This document shows, in pieces, positions 51,830 through 60,567 of a stretch of 64,000 nucleotides of DNA. Positions within the stretch are counted from its first letter, which is position 1, and the number at the start of each line of letters is the position of its first letter. The stretch covers positions 806,001-870,000 of the forward strand of contig NZ_CAMPOV010000002.1 of assembly GCF_946892675.1 (NCBI RefSeq), in the 5' to 3' direction. Below the pieces are notes generated by a model, which searched no databases, was not told the origin of the DNA, and saw only the letters and a program-made list of their open reading frames with translations. Position numbers and translations under genes: made by a program. The DNA comes from Arthrobacter sp. Marseille-P9274. Lineage in GTDB: Bacteria; Actinomycetota; Actinomycetes; Actinomycetales; Micrococcaceae.

Positions 51830-53357
51830 TGGTTCCACCTATGCACTCGGGCGGAATGGAAGGGCTCGGTTTCGGGCTCGCCTTGCCGGACGCGGAGGCG
51901 CTCGGAGACGCGGTGGCGGCCGGGATGGGTTCGGGGCAGTTGCGTCTGCTGGTAATACGCAGTTCCTCCACGATGGTTTCGGCGTGCTCCAGGTCCCGGG
52001 CCGCGATGCCGGAATCAAGGCGCTGCTGCTGGTAGAGCGGCAGGCTTTGCAGGGAGATGTTGTAGGCAGTGTCAAGGCGTGAAAGATGGATCGGCCCGAG
52101 GTCTTGGGAGACCCCGTTGAAGATCGCGACGCGGCCTTCGAACTGGGTGACGTAGTACTGGGTCTGGGTCCAGAGGTAGCCGAACCACAGGACGGCTACC
52201 ACCAGCAGGGACATGACGGCCAGGAAGGTGGGGACGATCCAGCCGCGGCGCAGCGGAGTGGTCTCTTCTGCCTCGTCACCCTCCGCCGGCTGGCTAGGAG
52301 CCGCTTTATGGGTCAGCAGGGCGGCGGCCCGGCGCTCGGTCGAGTGCTTGGTGACGATCGGGATCTGGCCGGTGTGGGTCGCCAACGCTGCCGCACCCAC
52401 CAGCACATGCGGTTTGGTGGCCAGCTCGAGGCGGATCAGGTCCGCACGCACCGCCTCGACCGCGCCTTCGGTGGAGCCGTCGGCCTCCTCGGCGGCCGCG
52501 TCGAGGGTGTCCCCGTCGTCGTTATTGCCCTCGGGGGTCTTAGTTGTAGGCGGAGGGGTGGCCGCTGTGCCGCGGACCGCTTCCGTAGGATTGGCGGCGG
52601 CAGCCAGGGCTTCCGCCTGGGCGAGTTCTTCCTTGGTGGCTTCGGCTACCTCGATCATGACGACGGTGACGTTGTCCGGCGCGCCCCCATCGAGGGTGAG
52701 CTGCACCAGGCGGTCGACGGCATCCTGCAGGGAGTCCGAGTAGCGCATCGCGTCTTCGATGACATGGTCCGGGACCACCGTGTCCAGGCCGTCGGAGGAA
52801 AGGAGCCACCGTTCGCCCGGCTCGGCCGGATGGGACGCCAGGTCCAGTTCAGGGCTGGCGTCGACGTCGCCGAGGACGCGCATCAGGACGTTGCGGTGGG
52901 GATGCACGTCGGCTTCCTCCGGCCGAAGCCGGCCTTCGTCGATCAGCCGTTGGACGAACGTGTGGTCCACGCTGACCTGTTCGAACACGTTGTTCTTGAG
53001 TCGGTAGGCACGGGAGTCGCCGATGTGGGCGAACTCGAGCCTGTCATCGTGCAGCAACAGGGCGGTGACGGTGGTGCCCATGCCGGCGAGCTTGGGGCTG
53101 GTGCGCACAAGTTCGGAAAGGATCGAATTGGCGGTCTGGATCTCGTCCGCCAGTACATTTGCAGGGTCCTCATGGCCGGTGCGGTCAAGATGGATCAGGT
53201 CGAGGACCGTGGAGGCTGAGGCGACGTCGCCGCCGGCGTGGCCGCCCATGCCGTCGGCGACAACGGCAAGATGGTGGCCGGCGTAGGCCGAATCATCGTT
53301 CTTGGAGCGGGACTTGCCGACATCCGACCGCGCCGCATAGCGCAGAATCAGTGCCAT
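51822..53357 (-). CDS. pstP: PP2C-type Ser/Thr protein phosphatase PstP
   Basis: Reverses PknA/PknB phosphorylation. 511 residues: an N-terminal PP2C domain with VADGMGGHAGGDVASA, GMGTTVTALLL, AHIGDSRAYRL, LLSSDGLDTVV and GAPDNVTVVMIEV. A Thr/Glu-rich juxtamembrane region, one helix (VPTFLAVMSLLVVAVLWFGY) and an extracellular domain follow. Two nt separate it from fhaB. Confidence 0.95.
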   Translation of the reverse strand: MALILRYAARSDVGKSRSKNDDSAYAGHHLAVVADGMGGHAGGDVASASTVLDLIHLDRTGHEDPANVLADEIQTANSILSELVRTSPKLAGMGTTVTALLLHDDRLEFAHIGDSRAYRLKNNVFEQVSVDHTFVQRLIDEGRLRPEEADVHPHRNVLMRVLGDVDASPELDLASHPAEPGERWLLSSDGLDTVVPDHVIEDAMRYSDSLQDAVDRLVQLTLDGGAPDNVTVVMIEVAEATKEELAQAEALAAAANPTEAVRGTAATPPPTTKTPEGNNDDGDTLDAAAEEADGSTEGAVEAVRADLIRLELATKPHVLVGAAALATHTGQIPIVTKHSTERRAAALLTHKAAPSQPAEGDEAEETTPLRRGWIVPTFLAVMSLLVVAVLWFGYLWTQTQYYVTQFEGRVAIFNGVSQDLGPIHLSRLDTAYNISLQSLPLYQQQRLDSGIAARDLEHAETIVEELRITSRRNCPEPIPAATASPSASASGKASPKPSPSIPPECIGGTNE

Positions 53358-53359
53358 GG

Positions 53360-53845
53360 CTATGGCCTCAATTCAATGACCGTCTTGCCGATCCGGATGG
53401 GCACACCGGGTTCCACAGGCAGTGCACGAGTGAGCTGTGTATCCCCCAGGAAGGTTCCGTTGGTGGAACCAAGATCTTCGATGAACCAGCGGCTGCCTTG
53501 CGGGAACAGCCGCGCGTGCCGGCCGGAGGCATAGTCGTCCTCGAGGACCAGCGTGGCTTCTTGGGCGCGGCCCAACAGGATCGGGCTGGCGGACAGCGGC
53601 AATTCGCTGCCGGCCAGCGGCCCCTCGATCACGGACAGCCGATGGGCCTGGACCTTCGGCGGGCTCGGTTGCTGGGTGGCGAGCTCGGGATTCTTGCGCA
53701 CCTCACGCGCGCTGGGTTGTCCGGTCTTGACCTTTTGGCCGATCATCAGGTCGCGGCGAAGCGCTGAAACGATGCTGATGATCAGGATCCACAGCAGGAT
53801 CAGGAATCCAAAACGCAGGGCGGTGACGGCAAGGTCGCTGAGCAT
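53360..53845 (-). CDS. fhaB: FHA-domain membrane protein FhaB
   Basis: 161 residues: an N-terminal membrane helix (ALRFGFLILLWILIISIVSA), a linker with conserved Thr/Gln, then an FHA domain (ILLGRAQEATLVLEDDYASG, then RHARL and DLGSTNGTFLG). FHA domains bind phosphothreonine, here probably on kinases or division proteins. Its start shares one base with the fhaA stop. Confidence 0.95.
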   Translation of the reverse strand: MLSDLAVTALRFGFLILLWILIISIVSALRRDLMIGQKVKTGQPSAREVRKNPELATQQPSPPKVQAHRLSVIEGPLAGSELPLSASPILLGRAQEATLVLEDDYASGRHARLFPQGSRWFIEDLGSTNGTFLGDTQLTRALPVEPGVPIRIGKTVIELRP

Positions 53846-54582
53846 CAGTGTCCGCCGCTCCCCGCCGGCAGCAACCGGAAGGTGATCCGGGTGCGGCCCA
53901 TGGTGATAACTGTTCCGTCGGAGAGTTCCTCGGGCTGTCCTATGCGCTGGCCGTTGACGAAGCTGCCGTTCGTGGAGCCAAGGTCAACGGCGACGGCGGA
54001 GCCGCCTGAGGTGCGGATTTCCAGGTGGCGGCGGGAGACGCCGGTGTCGTCAATCAGGATGTCTGCCTCCGAGGACCGTCCCAGCACAACCGAAGGGGCG
54101 TTGAGGGAATAGCGCTGGCCGTTGATTTCCAGTACCGGCTGGAGCCGGGTCGGCTGGCGCGCTGGTGCCGGCGGGCCTGCCGGACGTTGCTGTTGCTGCG
54201 GAGCCGAGCCTGACTTCTCCACGGACGAGTCGATCTCGAAGTCCCCGGGCTTGAGGCTTTCATCTTCGTTGAACGAGACGCGTACCGGCCCCTGCAGCGT
54301 GTACTTCTGGCTATTGACGTGATTGATGACCACGTCGCAGAGTTCTTCCGCCAAGGTGGCGCCCCACTGCTGCGCGATCGAATAGTCGGATCCGCTGAGC
54401 CGGATGTCGAAGACATTGGGAGCGAGGGTGCGTCCCTGGGCCAGCGTGATCGAGTGGTTGTCCAGTTCCCGGCGCAGCCGGCTGGCAATTTCCACCGGCT
54501 GGACCTGGTTCTTGCCACCCACGGAGAAGGCGCCGCGGACCATCTTTTCGATGCCACGTTCCACGTTGTCCAGTAAGCCCAC
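53845..54582 (-). CDS. fhaA: FHA-domain protein FhaA with DUF3662 domain
   Basis: 245 residues from a GTG with GGAGG 8 nt upstream (MGLLDNVERGIEKMVRGAFS). An N-terminal DUF3662 domain spans about 1-115. A Gln/Pro-rich linker follows, then a C-terminal FHA domain with VVLGRSSEADILIDD, SRRHLEI and DLGSTNGSFVNG. In mycobacteria FhaA binds the phosphorylated MviN pseudokinase and tempers lipid II export; the corresponding protein is encoded at 8290-9927. Confidence 0.94.
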   Translation of the reverse strand: MGLLDNVERGIEKMVRGAFSVGGKNQVQPVEIASRLRRELDNHSITLAQGRTLAPNVFDIRLSGSDYSIAQQWGATLAEELCDVVINHVNSQKYTLQGPVRVSFNEDESLKPGDFEIDSSVEKSGSAPQQQQRPAGPPAPARQPTRLQPVLEINGQRYSLNAPSVVLGRSSEADILIDDTGVSRRHLEIRTSGGSAVAVDLGSTNGSFVNGQRIGQPEELSDGTVITMGRTRITFRLLPAGSGGH

Positions 54583-55021
54583 TAGGGTTGCCTCCTCTCC
54601 GTCGTCGATACGGCACGGCATGGGCCGCGGGGCACGCCGCTGAGACGTGCACCAAAACCGATACTACTTGCGACTCATCCAAATGGCCTTAACCGGCAAC
54701 GAGCCGCGGACCGAAAAAAGTGCCCCGCTATGGGGAAGGTCACGTAATGACTCCAAGCCTTACAGGAGGCGGGGCGGGGCAGGAGGGCCGGGCCTGCGGC
54801 ACCGCGGGTCGGCCGGTGGTGGCGGCCTGCGGGTCGATGCACACGGGTTCTGGCCTGCGGGTTTGACCGCTCTCGCGCCTCGGGACTGCGCCGCGTCCGC
54901 CTGCGCCGCCCGGCCTCTGCAGAGGGAAATCCTCGGCCCAGCGAGCCGATTTGGGAAATCCGGCCGGTTTCGCCTAGTATTGATCTCGCTGTTCTTACGG
55001 AAACTCTTCGGTAAGAAATTT
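54583..55021. other. Gap upstream of the fhaA operon and tRNA-Leu
   Basis: Promoters for the minus-strand fhaA-to-pknB operon and for tRNA-Leu should lie here. I see no clear -10/-35 pair, repeat or ORF with credible composition. Confidence 0.5.
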
Positions 55022-55107
55022 GCGCGAGTGGCGGAACGGCAGACGCGCTGGCTTCAGGTGCCAGTGTCCGAAAGGGCGTGGGGGTTCAAATCCCCCCTCG
55101 CGCACCA
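55022..55107 (+). tRNA. tRNA-Leu (CAG)
   Basis: Acceptor GCGCGAG pairs with CTCGCGC; anticodon stem CTGGC/GCCAG with CAG at 55055-55057; long variable arm; T-arm GGGGGTTCAAATCCCCC. Discriminator A and an encoded CCA end the gene. Confidence 0.97.
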
Positions 55108-55141
55108 AGGGAAGCTGTATTGGTCCCGAAGTGCGATGAAA

Positions 55142-55173
55142 AACCGGCTATCCCGAGGGGTAGCCGGTTTTTT
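55142..55173 (+). terminator. Rho-independent terminator after tRNA-Leu
   Basis: AACCGGCTA pairs with TAGCCGGTT, then a T-run (TTTTTT). Confidence 0.9.
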
Positions 55174-55316
55174 GCTGTCCCGGGGCGCGATTCTCCACTG
55201 CTTTTCCCTGGCGACGGGCTGTCGGCGTCGGTTGGCGGCACCTGCGCCCGCCCGGTTCCATGGTTAACTGCCTGCAGAGCAGAACCCGGTGGACCGACGT
55301 GGAGGACAGAAGACTC

Positions 55317-56060
55317 ATGGCATATGGCGAGCTCGACCCCTCGTCGGGCGTACCTCTGTATCGCCAGATCAAAGAGATTCTGCGCAGGGAAGTCGCCGAC
55401 GGGACTGCGGATCCCCGGAAACCGATGACCGAGGTACAGCTGCTCGACCGTTTCGAGGTCAGCCGTGCGCCTATCCGGCAGGCGCTGCAGGAACTCGCCA
55501 GTGAAGGGTACGTCTACAGGAAACAAGGCAAGGGGACGTTCCCGGTCACAGGCATCCGAGTGCGGCGGCCGGCGGACGTGCAGCCGGGTGCGTTGCACGA
55601 ATACCTCTCCGACAGCGGACTGCATCCGGCATCGAGGGTTTCAGGCATCGAACGGGTGGAACCGCCCGCCGCGATCGGGGACCGCCTGGGGCTCGAGGAG
55701 GGGGAGCGGCTCCTGCATTTCACCCGCTTGATCTCGGTCGAGGACGCACCGCTGCTCGAGGCCAGCGTGTATATGCGCGCACCCGAGGACTTCACCCCCA
55801 CGGCCGAGGAACTGGAAGACGAGGGCTCGGCCTTCAAACTGCTGGAGAGGCGGTTCGGCATCACGCTCGACCGCGCCGAGCACGAAGCCTGGGCGACGGC
55901 GGCATCCGCTGACCGCGCGGCGACGTTCGGCGTAGGCGAGGGGAGCCCGTTGCTAGTCATCGAGACTATCTTCTTCACGACCGGGGGCCGGCCCGCCGGG
56001 TGGCGATCCGCGGTTCACCGGGCCGAAGATTTCAAGTACCGATTCACCACCAGCCGCTGA
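55317..56060 (+). CDS. GntR-family (HutC/UTRA) transcriptional regulator
   Basis: 247 residues. An N-terminal winged helix (about 10-75: PLYRQIKEILRREVADG, TEVQLLDRFEVSRAPIRQAL, KQGKGTF) is followed by a UTRA ligand-binding domain. Start at the ATG after GGAGGA. It lies directly upstream of the catabolic genes and in the same direction, so it is the probable effector-responsive repressor of that cluster (inference). Confidence 0.92.
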   Translation: MAYGELDPSSGVPLYRQIKEILRREVADGTADPRKPMTEVQLLDRFEVSRAPIRQALQELASEGYVYRKQGKGTFPVTGIRVRRPADVQPGALHEYLSDSGLHPASRVSGIERVEPPAAIGDRLGLEEGERLLHFTRLISVEDAPLLEASVYMRAPEDFTPTAEELEDEGSAFKLLERRFGITLDRAEHEAWATAASADRAATFGVGEGSPLLVIETIFFTTGGRPAGWRSAVHRAEDFKYRFTTSR

Positions 56061-56115
56061 ACACCGGCCCCTTCCCGAGGCCACTTCCGTACCGAGGAGC
56101 GCTTTGGAACCACCC

Positions 56116-56143
56116 TTGACTTTCACACAACACCGTGTAAACC
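56116..56143 (+). promoter_or_regulatory. Probable promoter and operator of the phosphotriesterase-like operon
   Basis: TTGACT (56116-56121) and TAAACC (56138-56143) are spaced 16 bp. Between them ACAC (56125-56128) and GTGT (56135-56138) form a short inverted repeat, a plausible GntR operator. Nothing else is evident in the 270-nt gap. Confidence 0.45.
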
Positions 56144-56330
56144 TAGTGGACAGGTAATCAGGGTCACATAGGGCAGTGGGCTGCGGCTCATGGACAAACT
56201 CCTTTGTCTTTGCCTCCTTCGATTACCACTGCCTGCACCGAGTTCGGCGAGGAATCAATCCAGAGGTCGCGGTGCATGATCCTTCCAGTGCGTGGCGTCG
56301 TGAACGCCACGCTGACGAAAGGTTGTGCCA

Positions 56331-57317
56331 ATGACGGATACAACAACTTCCACTCCCACCGTCAATACGGTCCTAGGCCCCGTCTCCGCCGATGAACTGG
56401 GTGTGGTCGCGGTCCACGAGGCTCTGCTCTCGGTGGTCCCAGGCGCGGAGCATGCGTACGACGTCACCATGGATCGTGCGGAAATTTTCGAGATCCTGGC
56501 CGGCAAGCTGCGCGACTTCCGCGCACATGGCGGCGGGACCATCGTGGACAGCACCGGTATGTTCCACGGCCGCGACGTGAACCTGTACGAGGCGCTCTCG
56601 CGCTCGACCGGAGTGCACATCGTCGCTTCCACCGGCATGGGCCCCGAGGAGATGCTCGGCGGCTACTTCCTGACGCCCCAGACCAACCCGCCGACGCCGT
56701 GGCCGGCCGAAAAGTTCGCCGACCTCTTCACCAAGGAGATCGCCGAGGGCATGGTGGTCCCCCGCGTCGAGCGCCGCGGCGCTGCCGGCCTCGTGGCCAG
56801 CACCGCCACCGCTGAGGGCATGACCGCCACGGACGAGAGCCTCTTCCGCGGGGCTGCCCGGACCGCACTGAACACGGGTGTCCCGGTCTCCATCCGCTAC
56901 GGCAAGGACGCGCTGGGAGACCTCGGCGTGGTTCTGGACGAGCAGTTGCCTGCCGACCGGATCATCGTCGGCGGACTGGACCGCAGGGACGCCGCGGCCG
57001 CCGGCGCACCGCTTGAGGTCGCGCAGCGGGGCGCCTTCGTGGCGCTGGACCATGTGGGACTGGACGACGACGACGCTTACCTCACCGACCGGGAGCGTGC
57101 CTCACTGGTACTGGACCTGGTCAAGGCCGGCCATGGAAACCGCATCCTGCTCTCGAGCAACGCGATCGGCGTTGCCAAGGGCCAGCCGGACTACGACCTG
57201 CCCTTCAGCTATGTCGTTTCGAAGTTCGTGCCGTTCGCGAAGTCGCAGGGACTCTCCGACGAGGACGCGCGGCGGATCCTCGTGGACAACCCCCGCGACC
57301 TGCTGACCCTGCGCTGA
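56331..57317 (+). CDS. Phosphotriesterase-like protein lacking most metal ligands
   Basis: 328 residues, clearly related to the next protein (shared NTVLGP, HGGGTIVD, GRDVNLYEALSRSTGVHIVA pattern). Residues corresponding to the binuclear metal site are changed. The HxH is H29-E-A31, the bridging Lys position is V155, the next two His positions are R189 and G215, and the Asp is N277. Only one of the six ligands remains, so hydrolase activity by the usual mechanism is unlikely. A regulatory or structural partner of the intact paralogue is suggested. AAAGGTT lies upstream of the ATG. Confidence 0.85.
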   Translation: MTDTTTSTPTVNTVLGPVSADELGVVAVHEALLSVVPGAEHAYDVTMDRAEIFEILAGKLRDFRAHGGGTIVDSTGMFHGRDVNLYEALSRSTGVHIVASTGMGPEEMLGGYFLTPQTNPPTPWPAEKFADLFTKEIAEGMVVPRVERRGAAGLVASTATAEGMTATDESLFRGAARTALNTGVPVSIRYGKDALGDLGVVLDEQLPADRIIVGGLDRRDAAAAGAPLEVAQRGAFVALDHVGLDDDDAYLTDRERASLVLDLVKAGHGNRILLSSNAIGVAKGQPDYDLPFSYVVSKFVPFAKSQGLSDEDARRILVDNPRDLLTLR

Positions 57318-57362
57318 GACCAGCACGCCCACACATTCTTTTCAACTTTTGAGGTGAATCTC

Positions 57363-58316
57363 TTGTCGAGAATCAACACAGTGCTGGGACCGATCTCAGC
57401 GGAGGAACTCGGACTCGTTGCCATCCATGAGCACATCGGTTACGGAATGCCGGGCTCGGAACTGGACACCAAGTGGTGGAAGACGCCGGAGGAACGGTAC
57501 GAGGAGACCGTGCCGAAGCTGCGGAAGTTCCATGAGAACGGCGGCGGCACGTTCGTCGACGCCACCGGCATCTGCAACGGCCGCGACATCGACTACTACA
57601 AGTCGCTCTCCCGCAAGACCGGGGTGCACATCGTGGCCTGCACCGGCTTCGTCGGCGGCGACACCGCCCTGCCGCACTTCGCCCGGGCTTCCGTCGACTA
57701 CCTGGCGCGCCACTTCATCCACGAGATCACCGTCGGCATCGGCGACACCGGCAGCAAGGCCGGCGTCATCAAGGTCGGCGTGAGCCGCGGCGGGCGCATG
57801 ACGGAGCTGGACAAGCGCATCTACCGCGCCGCTGCCCGCGCCGCCGTCGCCACCGGGGTGCCGATCCTGACTCACCTGGCCATCGATGCTCGGCCGGCCA
57901 TCGACATTTTCAATGAAGAGGGACTCCCGCTGGACCGCGTGCTCTTCGGCCACGTGGACGACGGCGTGAACGCCGAAAGCACCCCGGACACCTGGATCAT
58001 CGAGCAGGGCGGCCGGCTGGGCTTCGACACCTTCGGGTACGAGACCGAGCTCCCGGACCCGCCGTTCTGGGCCCGCCCCCGGAAGGACCGCATGGACCAC
58101 TTCCTCCGCTTCGTCCAGGGCGGCCACGCGGGCAAGGTACTTGCCTCGGCCGACGCGAACTGCAGCCCGCTGGGCTGGCCGGGCGTCAAGGGCCACACCG
58201 TGAACTACATCTTCGAAGTGCTGATCCCGGACCTGCGCAACAACGGCGTCGACGAGGAGACGATCAACAAGATCTTCGTCGAGAACGCCGCCGACTTCCT
58301 GTCGATCCGCAACTAA
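57363..58316 (+). CDS. Phosphotriesterase-family metal-dependent hydrolase
   Basis: 317 residues from a TTG with GAGG 8 nt upstream. The amidohydrolase-superfamily metal site is complete: H22 and H24 (AIHEHIGYG), carboxylated-lysine candidate K137 (GVIKVG), H171 (LTHLAID), H197 (FGHVDD) and D264 (SADANC). Such enzymes hydrolyse lactones, esters or phosphotriesters; the substrate is not evident. It is 45 nt after its degenerate paralogue and is followed by a flavin monooxygenase gene. Confidence 0.9.
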   Translation: MSRINTVLGPISAEELGLVAIHEHIGYGMPGSELDTKWWKTPEERYEETVPKLRKFHENGGGTFVDATGICNGRDIDYYKSLSRKTGVHIVACTGFVGGDTALPHFARASVDYLARHFIHEITVGIGDTGSKAGVIKVGVSRGGRMTELDKRIYRAAARAAVATGVPILTHLAIDARPAIDIFNEEGLPLDRVLFGHVDDGVNAESTPDTWIIEQGGRLGFDTFGYETELPDPPFWARPRKDRMDHFLRFVQGGHAGKVLASADANCSPLGWPGVKGHTVNYIFEVLIPDLRNNGVDEETINKIFVENAADFLSIRN

Positions 58317-58386
58317 CCCCCCGGCGGGGCAACCACCCATCCAAGCTTTTCCAGGCACAGCCCTGGGTCAAGAAAGAGAATGAAAA

Positions 58387-59514
58387 ATGAAGGCTTCTGA
58401 AATCAAGAACCTGAAGATCGCGATCGTCGGCGCAGGATACGGCGGCGCCGCAGCTGGCAAGGCCCTAAGCCTCCTGGGTGCGGACGTCACGGTGTACGAG
58501 CAGGCGCCCGCGCTGGGCGAGGTCGGCGCCGGCATCGGCCTGCGTCCGGCCACCATGGCCCGGTTCCGCCAGTGGGGGATTTTCGACGCCATCGCGAAGG
58601 TGAGCTCGCCGAGCGACTACTTCGAGATCCTCACCGCCACCGGCGAGCCGATCATGAAGGACACCTGGCCGGAGGCAGGCGAGGAGAAGCAGACCTACCT
58701 GATCCACCGCGGAGACTTCATCGCGGCGTTGACCGGGGTGCTCCCCGAGGGCATGGTCCAGCTCGACCACAAGCTGGAGAAGATCGAGGACAAGGGCGAC
58801 CGCTCGGTCCTGACCTTCGCCAACGGCAAGACCGTCGAGGCGGACCTTGTGGTCGGTGCCGACGGCATCCGGTCCACCGTGCGCAAGCAGCTGTTCAGCG
58901 AGAAGGAACCCGTGTTCTCCGGCGAGCACGCCTACCGCGCGGTCATCTCGATGGACGACGCACAGGGCATGGTCAGCGACGACAACCTGCGGATGTACAT
59001 CGGCAAGGGCACGAAGGTCTACCTGCTGCCGCTGCGCCACCGCAACCAGCTGTCCTTCGACATCACCGCGCTGAACCCGGACAGTGCCTGGGCCCCGGCC
59101 ATCTCGTCGGACGACATGGTGGCTACCGTGGCCGGCTTCGACGAGCGGATTGTGGAGATCACCCGCGGCCTTGACCTGAAGGCGGTCACCATCCGCTCGG
59201 TCTGGGATATCGACCCGGTCGACAACTGGCACACGGACTCCGTCGTCATCATGGGCGACGCGGCCCACTCGATGCTGCACCACCAGGGCCAGGGTGCGAA
59301 CTCGGCCATCGAGGACGCGGGTGCCCTCGCCGACGCTCTCGCCGAGGCCGGTTCCGTCAAGGAGGCACTGGCCCTCTTCCAGGCAACCCGCAAACCGGTG
59401 ACGGACGAACTGCAGCGCATCTCACGCCAGGGCTGGACCGAGGACGAGGTCAACGACGTCTTCCCCGGCCAGAAGCCCGCGTCGCAGAGCCCCGCGGCCG
59501 CCAAGGAGGCGTAG
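58387..59514 (+). CDS. FAD-dependent monooxygenase (group A, aromatic hydroxylase type)
   Basis: 375 residues. FAD-binding IAIVGAGYGGAAAGKAL, the LIHRGDFIAAL segment, VVGADGIRSTVR (DG motif) and MGDAAHSMLHHQGQGANSAI (GD motif) are in the standard order. The general layout resembles 6-hydroxynicotinate or salicylate hydroxylases, which hydroxylate (hetero)aromatic acids using NAD(P)H and O2. The exact substrate is not known. It is followed after 4 nt by the esterase gene. Confidence 0.92.
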   Translation: MKASEIKNLKIAIVGAGYGGAAAGKALSLLGADVTVYEQAPALGEVGAGIGLRPATMARFRQWGIFDAIAKVSSPSDYFEILTATGEPIMKDTWPEAGEEKQTYLIHRGDFIAALTGVLPEGMVQLDHKLEKIEDKGDRSVLTFANGKTVEADLVVGADGIRSTVRKQLFSEKEPVFSGEHAYRAVISMDDAQGMVSDDNLRMYIGKGTKVYLLPLRHRNQLSFDITALNPDSAWAPAISSDDMVATVAGFDERIVEITRGLDLKAVTIRSVWDIDPVDNWHTDSVVIMGDAAHSMLHHQGQGANSAIEDAGALADALAEAGSVKEALALFQATRKPVTDELQRISRQGWTEDEVNDVFPGQKPASQSPAAAKEA

Positions 59515-59518
59515 CCCA

Positions 59519-60442
59519 GTGCCGATCCATCCCGAAATCGCCAAGATCCTCAGCACCCTCCCGGCGCCCGACGGCTCGCCGCTGAACCCGCAGGCCATGC
59601 GCGCCGGCGAGGCGGCACAGGTCCCGCCGCTGGAGGACCGGATTCCGCTGCACGCAGTGGAGGACGCTACGGCCGCGACGCCGTCCGGCGACGTGCCGGT
59701 GCGGATCTACACGCCGGCCGAAGCGGACGCCTACGGAGTGCTGGTGTACTTCCACGGCGGCGCCTTCTTCCTCGGCAGCCTGGACACCCACGACCACGTC
59801 GCACGGTCGCTGGCCAAGGAGACCGGCTATAAGGTCATCTCGGTCGGTTTCCGGCTGGCGCCCGAGGCCGCCTTCCCGGCCGGCCTGGACGACTGCTACG
59901 GAGTGGTCCGCTGGGCCGCCGAGCAGGGCGAAACCCTGCGCTGGGACGGGCAGAACCTCGCCATCGCGGGCGACAGTTCGGGCGGCACCTTCGCGGCCGC
60001 CGTCGCTGCCAAGGCCCACGACGACGGGTTCGACCGGATCACGCACCAGATCCTGTTCTACCCGTCGCTGGACCTGGACTTCGACGTCGACCGCTACGAA
60101 TCGCTGCGCGAGAATGCCGAAGGCTACGGGCTGGAAACCGCCGGCCTGAAGCCCTTCAACGCCTTCTACATAGACAGCGGCGCGGATCCGGCGGATCCGC
60201 TGGTCTCTCCGATCAAGCGCGAGGACCTCTCCGGCCTGCCCAAGGCCCTGGTCATCACGGCGGAGTTCGACCCCCTGCGGGACGAGGGGGAACTCTACGG
60301 CCAGCGCCTGAAGGACGCCGGGGTCGACGTGAAGGTCAGCCGCTATGCGGGGGCCAACCACGGCTTCGTCCAGAACTTCTCCTGGATTCCGGAGTTCTAC
60401 CGGGCTATCGAAGAGACTGCCGATTTCTTGAACCAGGATTAG
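59519..60442 (+). CDS. Alpha/beta hydrolase, hormone-sensitive-lipase family
   Basis: 307 residues from a GTG with AAGGAGG upstream. The oxyanion motif is VYFHGGAFFLGS, the nucleophile elbow AGDSSGGTFA, the acid in EFDPLRDEG and the histidine in NHGFVQNF. The family hydrolyses short-chain esters and lactones. In this cluster it probably acts before or after the monooxygenase (inference). Confidence 0.92.
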   Translation: MPIHPEIAKILSTLPAPDGSPLNPQAMRAGEAAQVPPLEDRIPLHAVEDATAATPSGDVPVRIYTPAEADAYGVLVYFHGGAFFLGSLDTHDHVARSLAKETGYKVISVGFRLAPEAAFPAGLDDCYGVVRWAAEQGETLRWDGQNLAIAGDSSGGTFAAAVAAKAHDDGFDRITHQILFYPSLDLDFDVDRYESLRENAEGYGLETAGLKPFNAFYIDSGADPADPLVSPIKREDLSGLPKALVITAEFDPLRDEGELYGQRLKDAGVDVKVSRYAGANHGFVQNFSWIPEFYRAIEETADFLNQD

Positions 60443-60567
60443 CCGACCGGGGCCCCTCCCCACCCCCACTGCGGCGGCACGAGTCCTCTGGGCTCGTGCC
60501 GCCGTCGTGTCTCCACCTCATCGTTACGTGCCGCTCCCCGCGGCACCGTCAACCATCGGGAACCACC

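Noticed and set aside
54641-55267. 206-residue ORF spanning tRNA-Leu
   Set aside because: It reads straight through the tRNA gene and its terminator.
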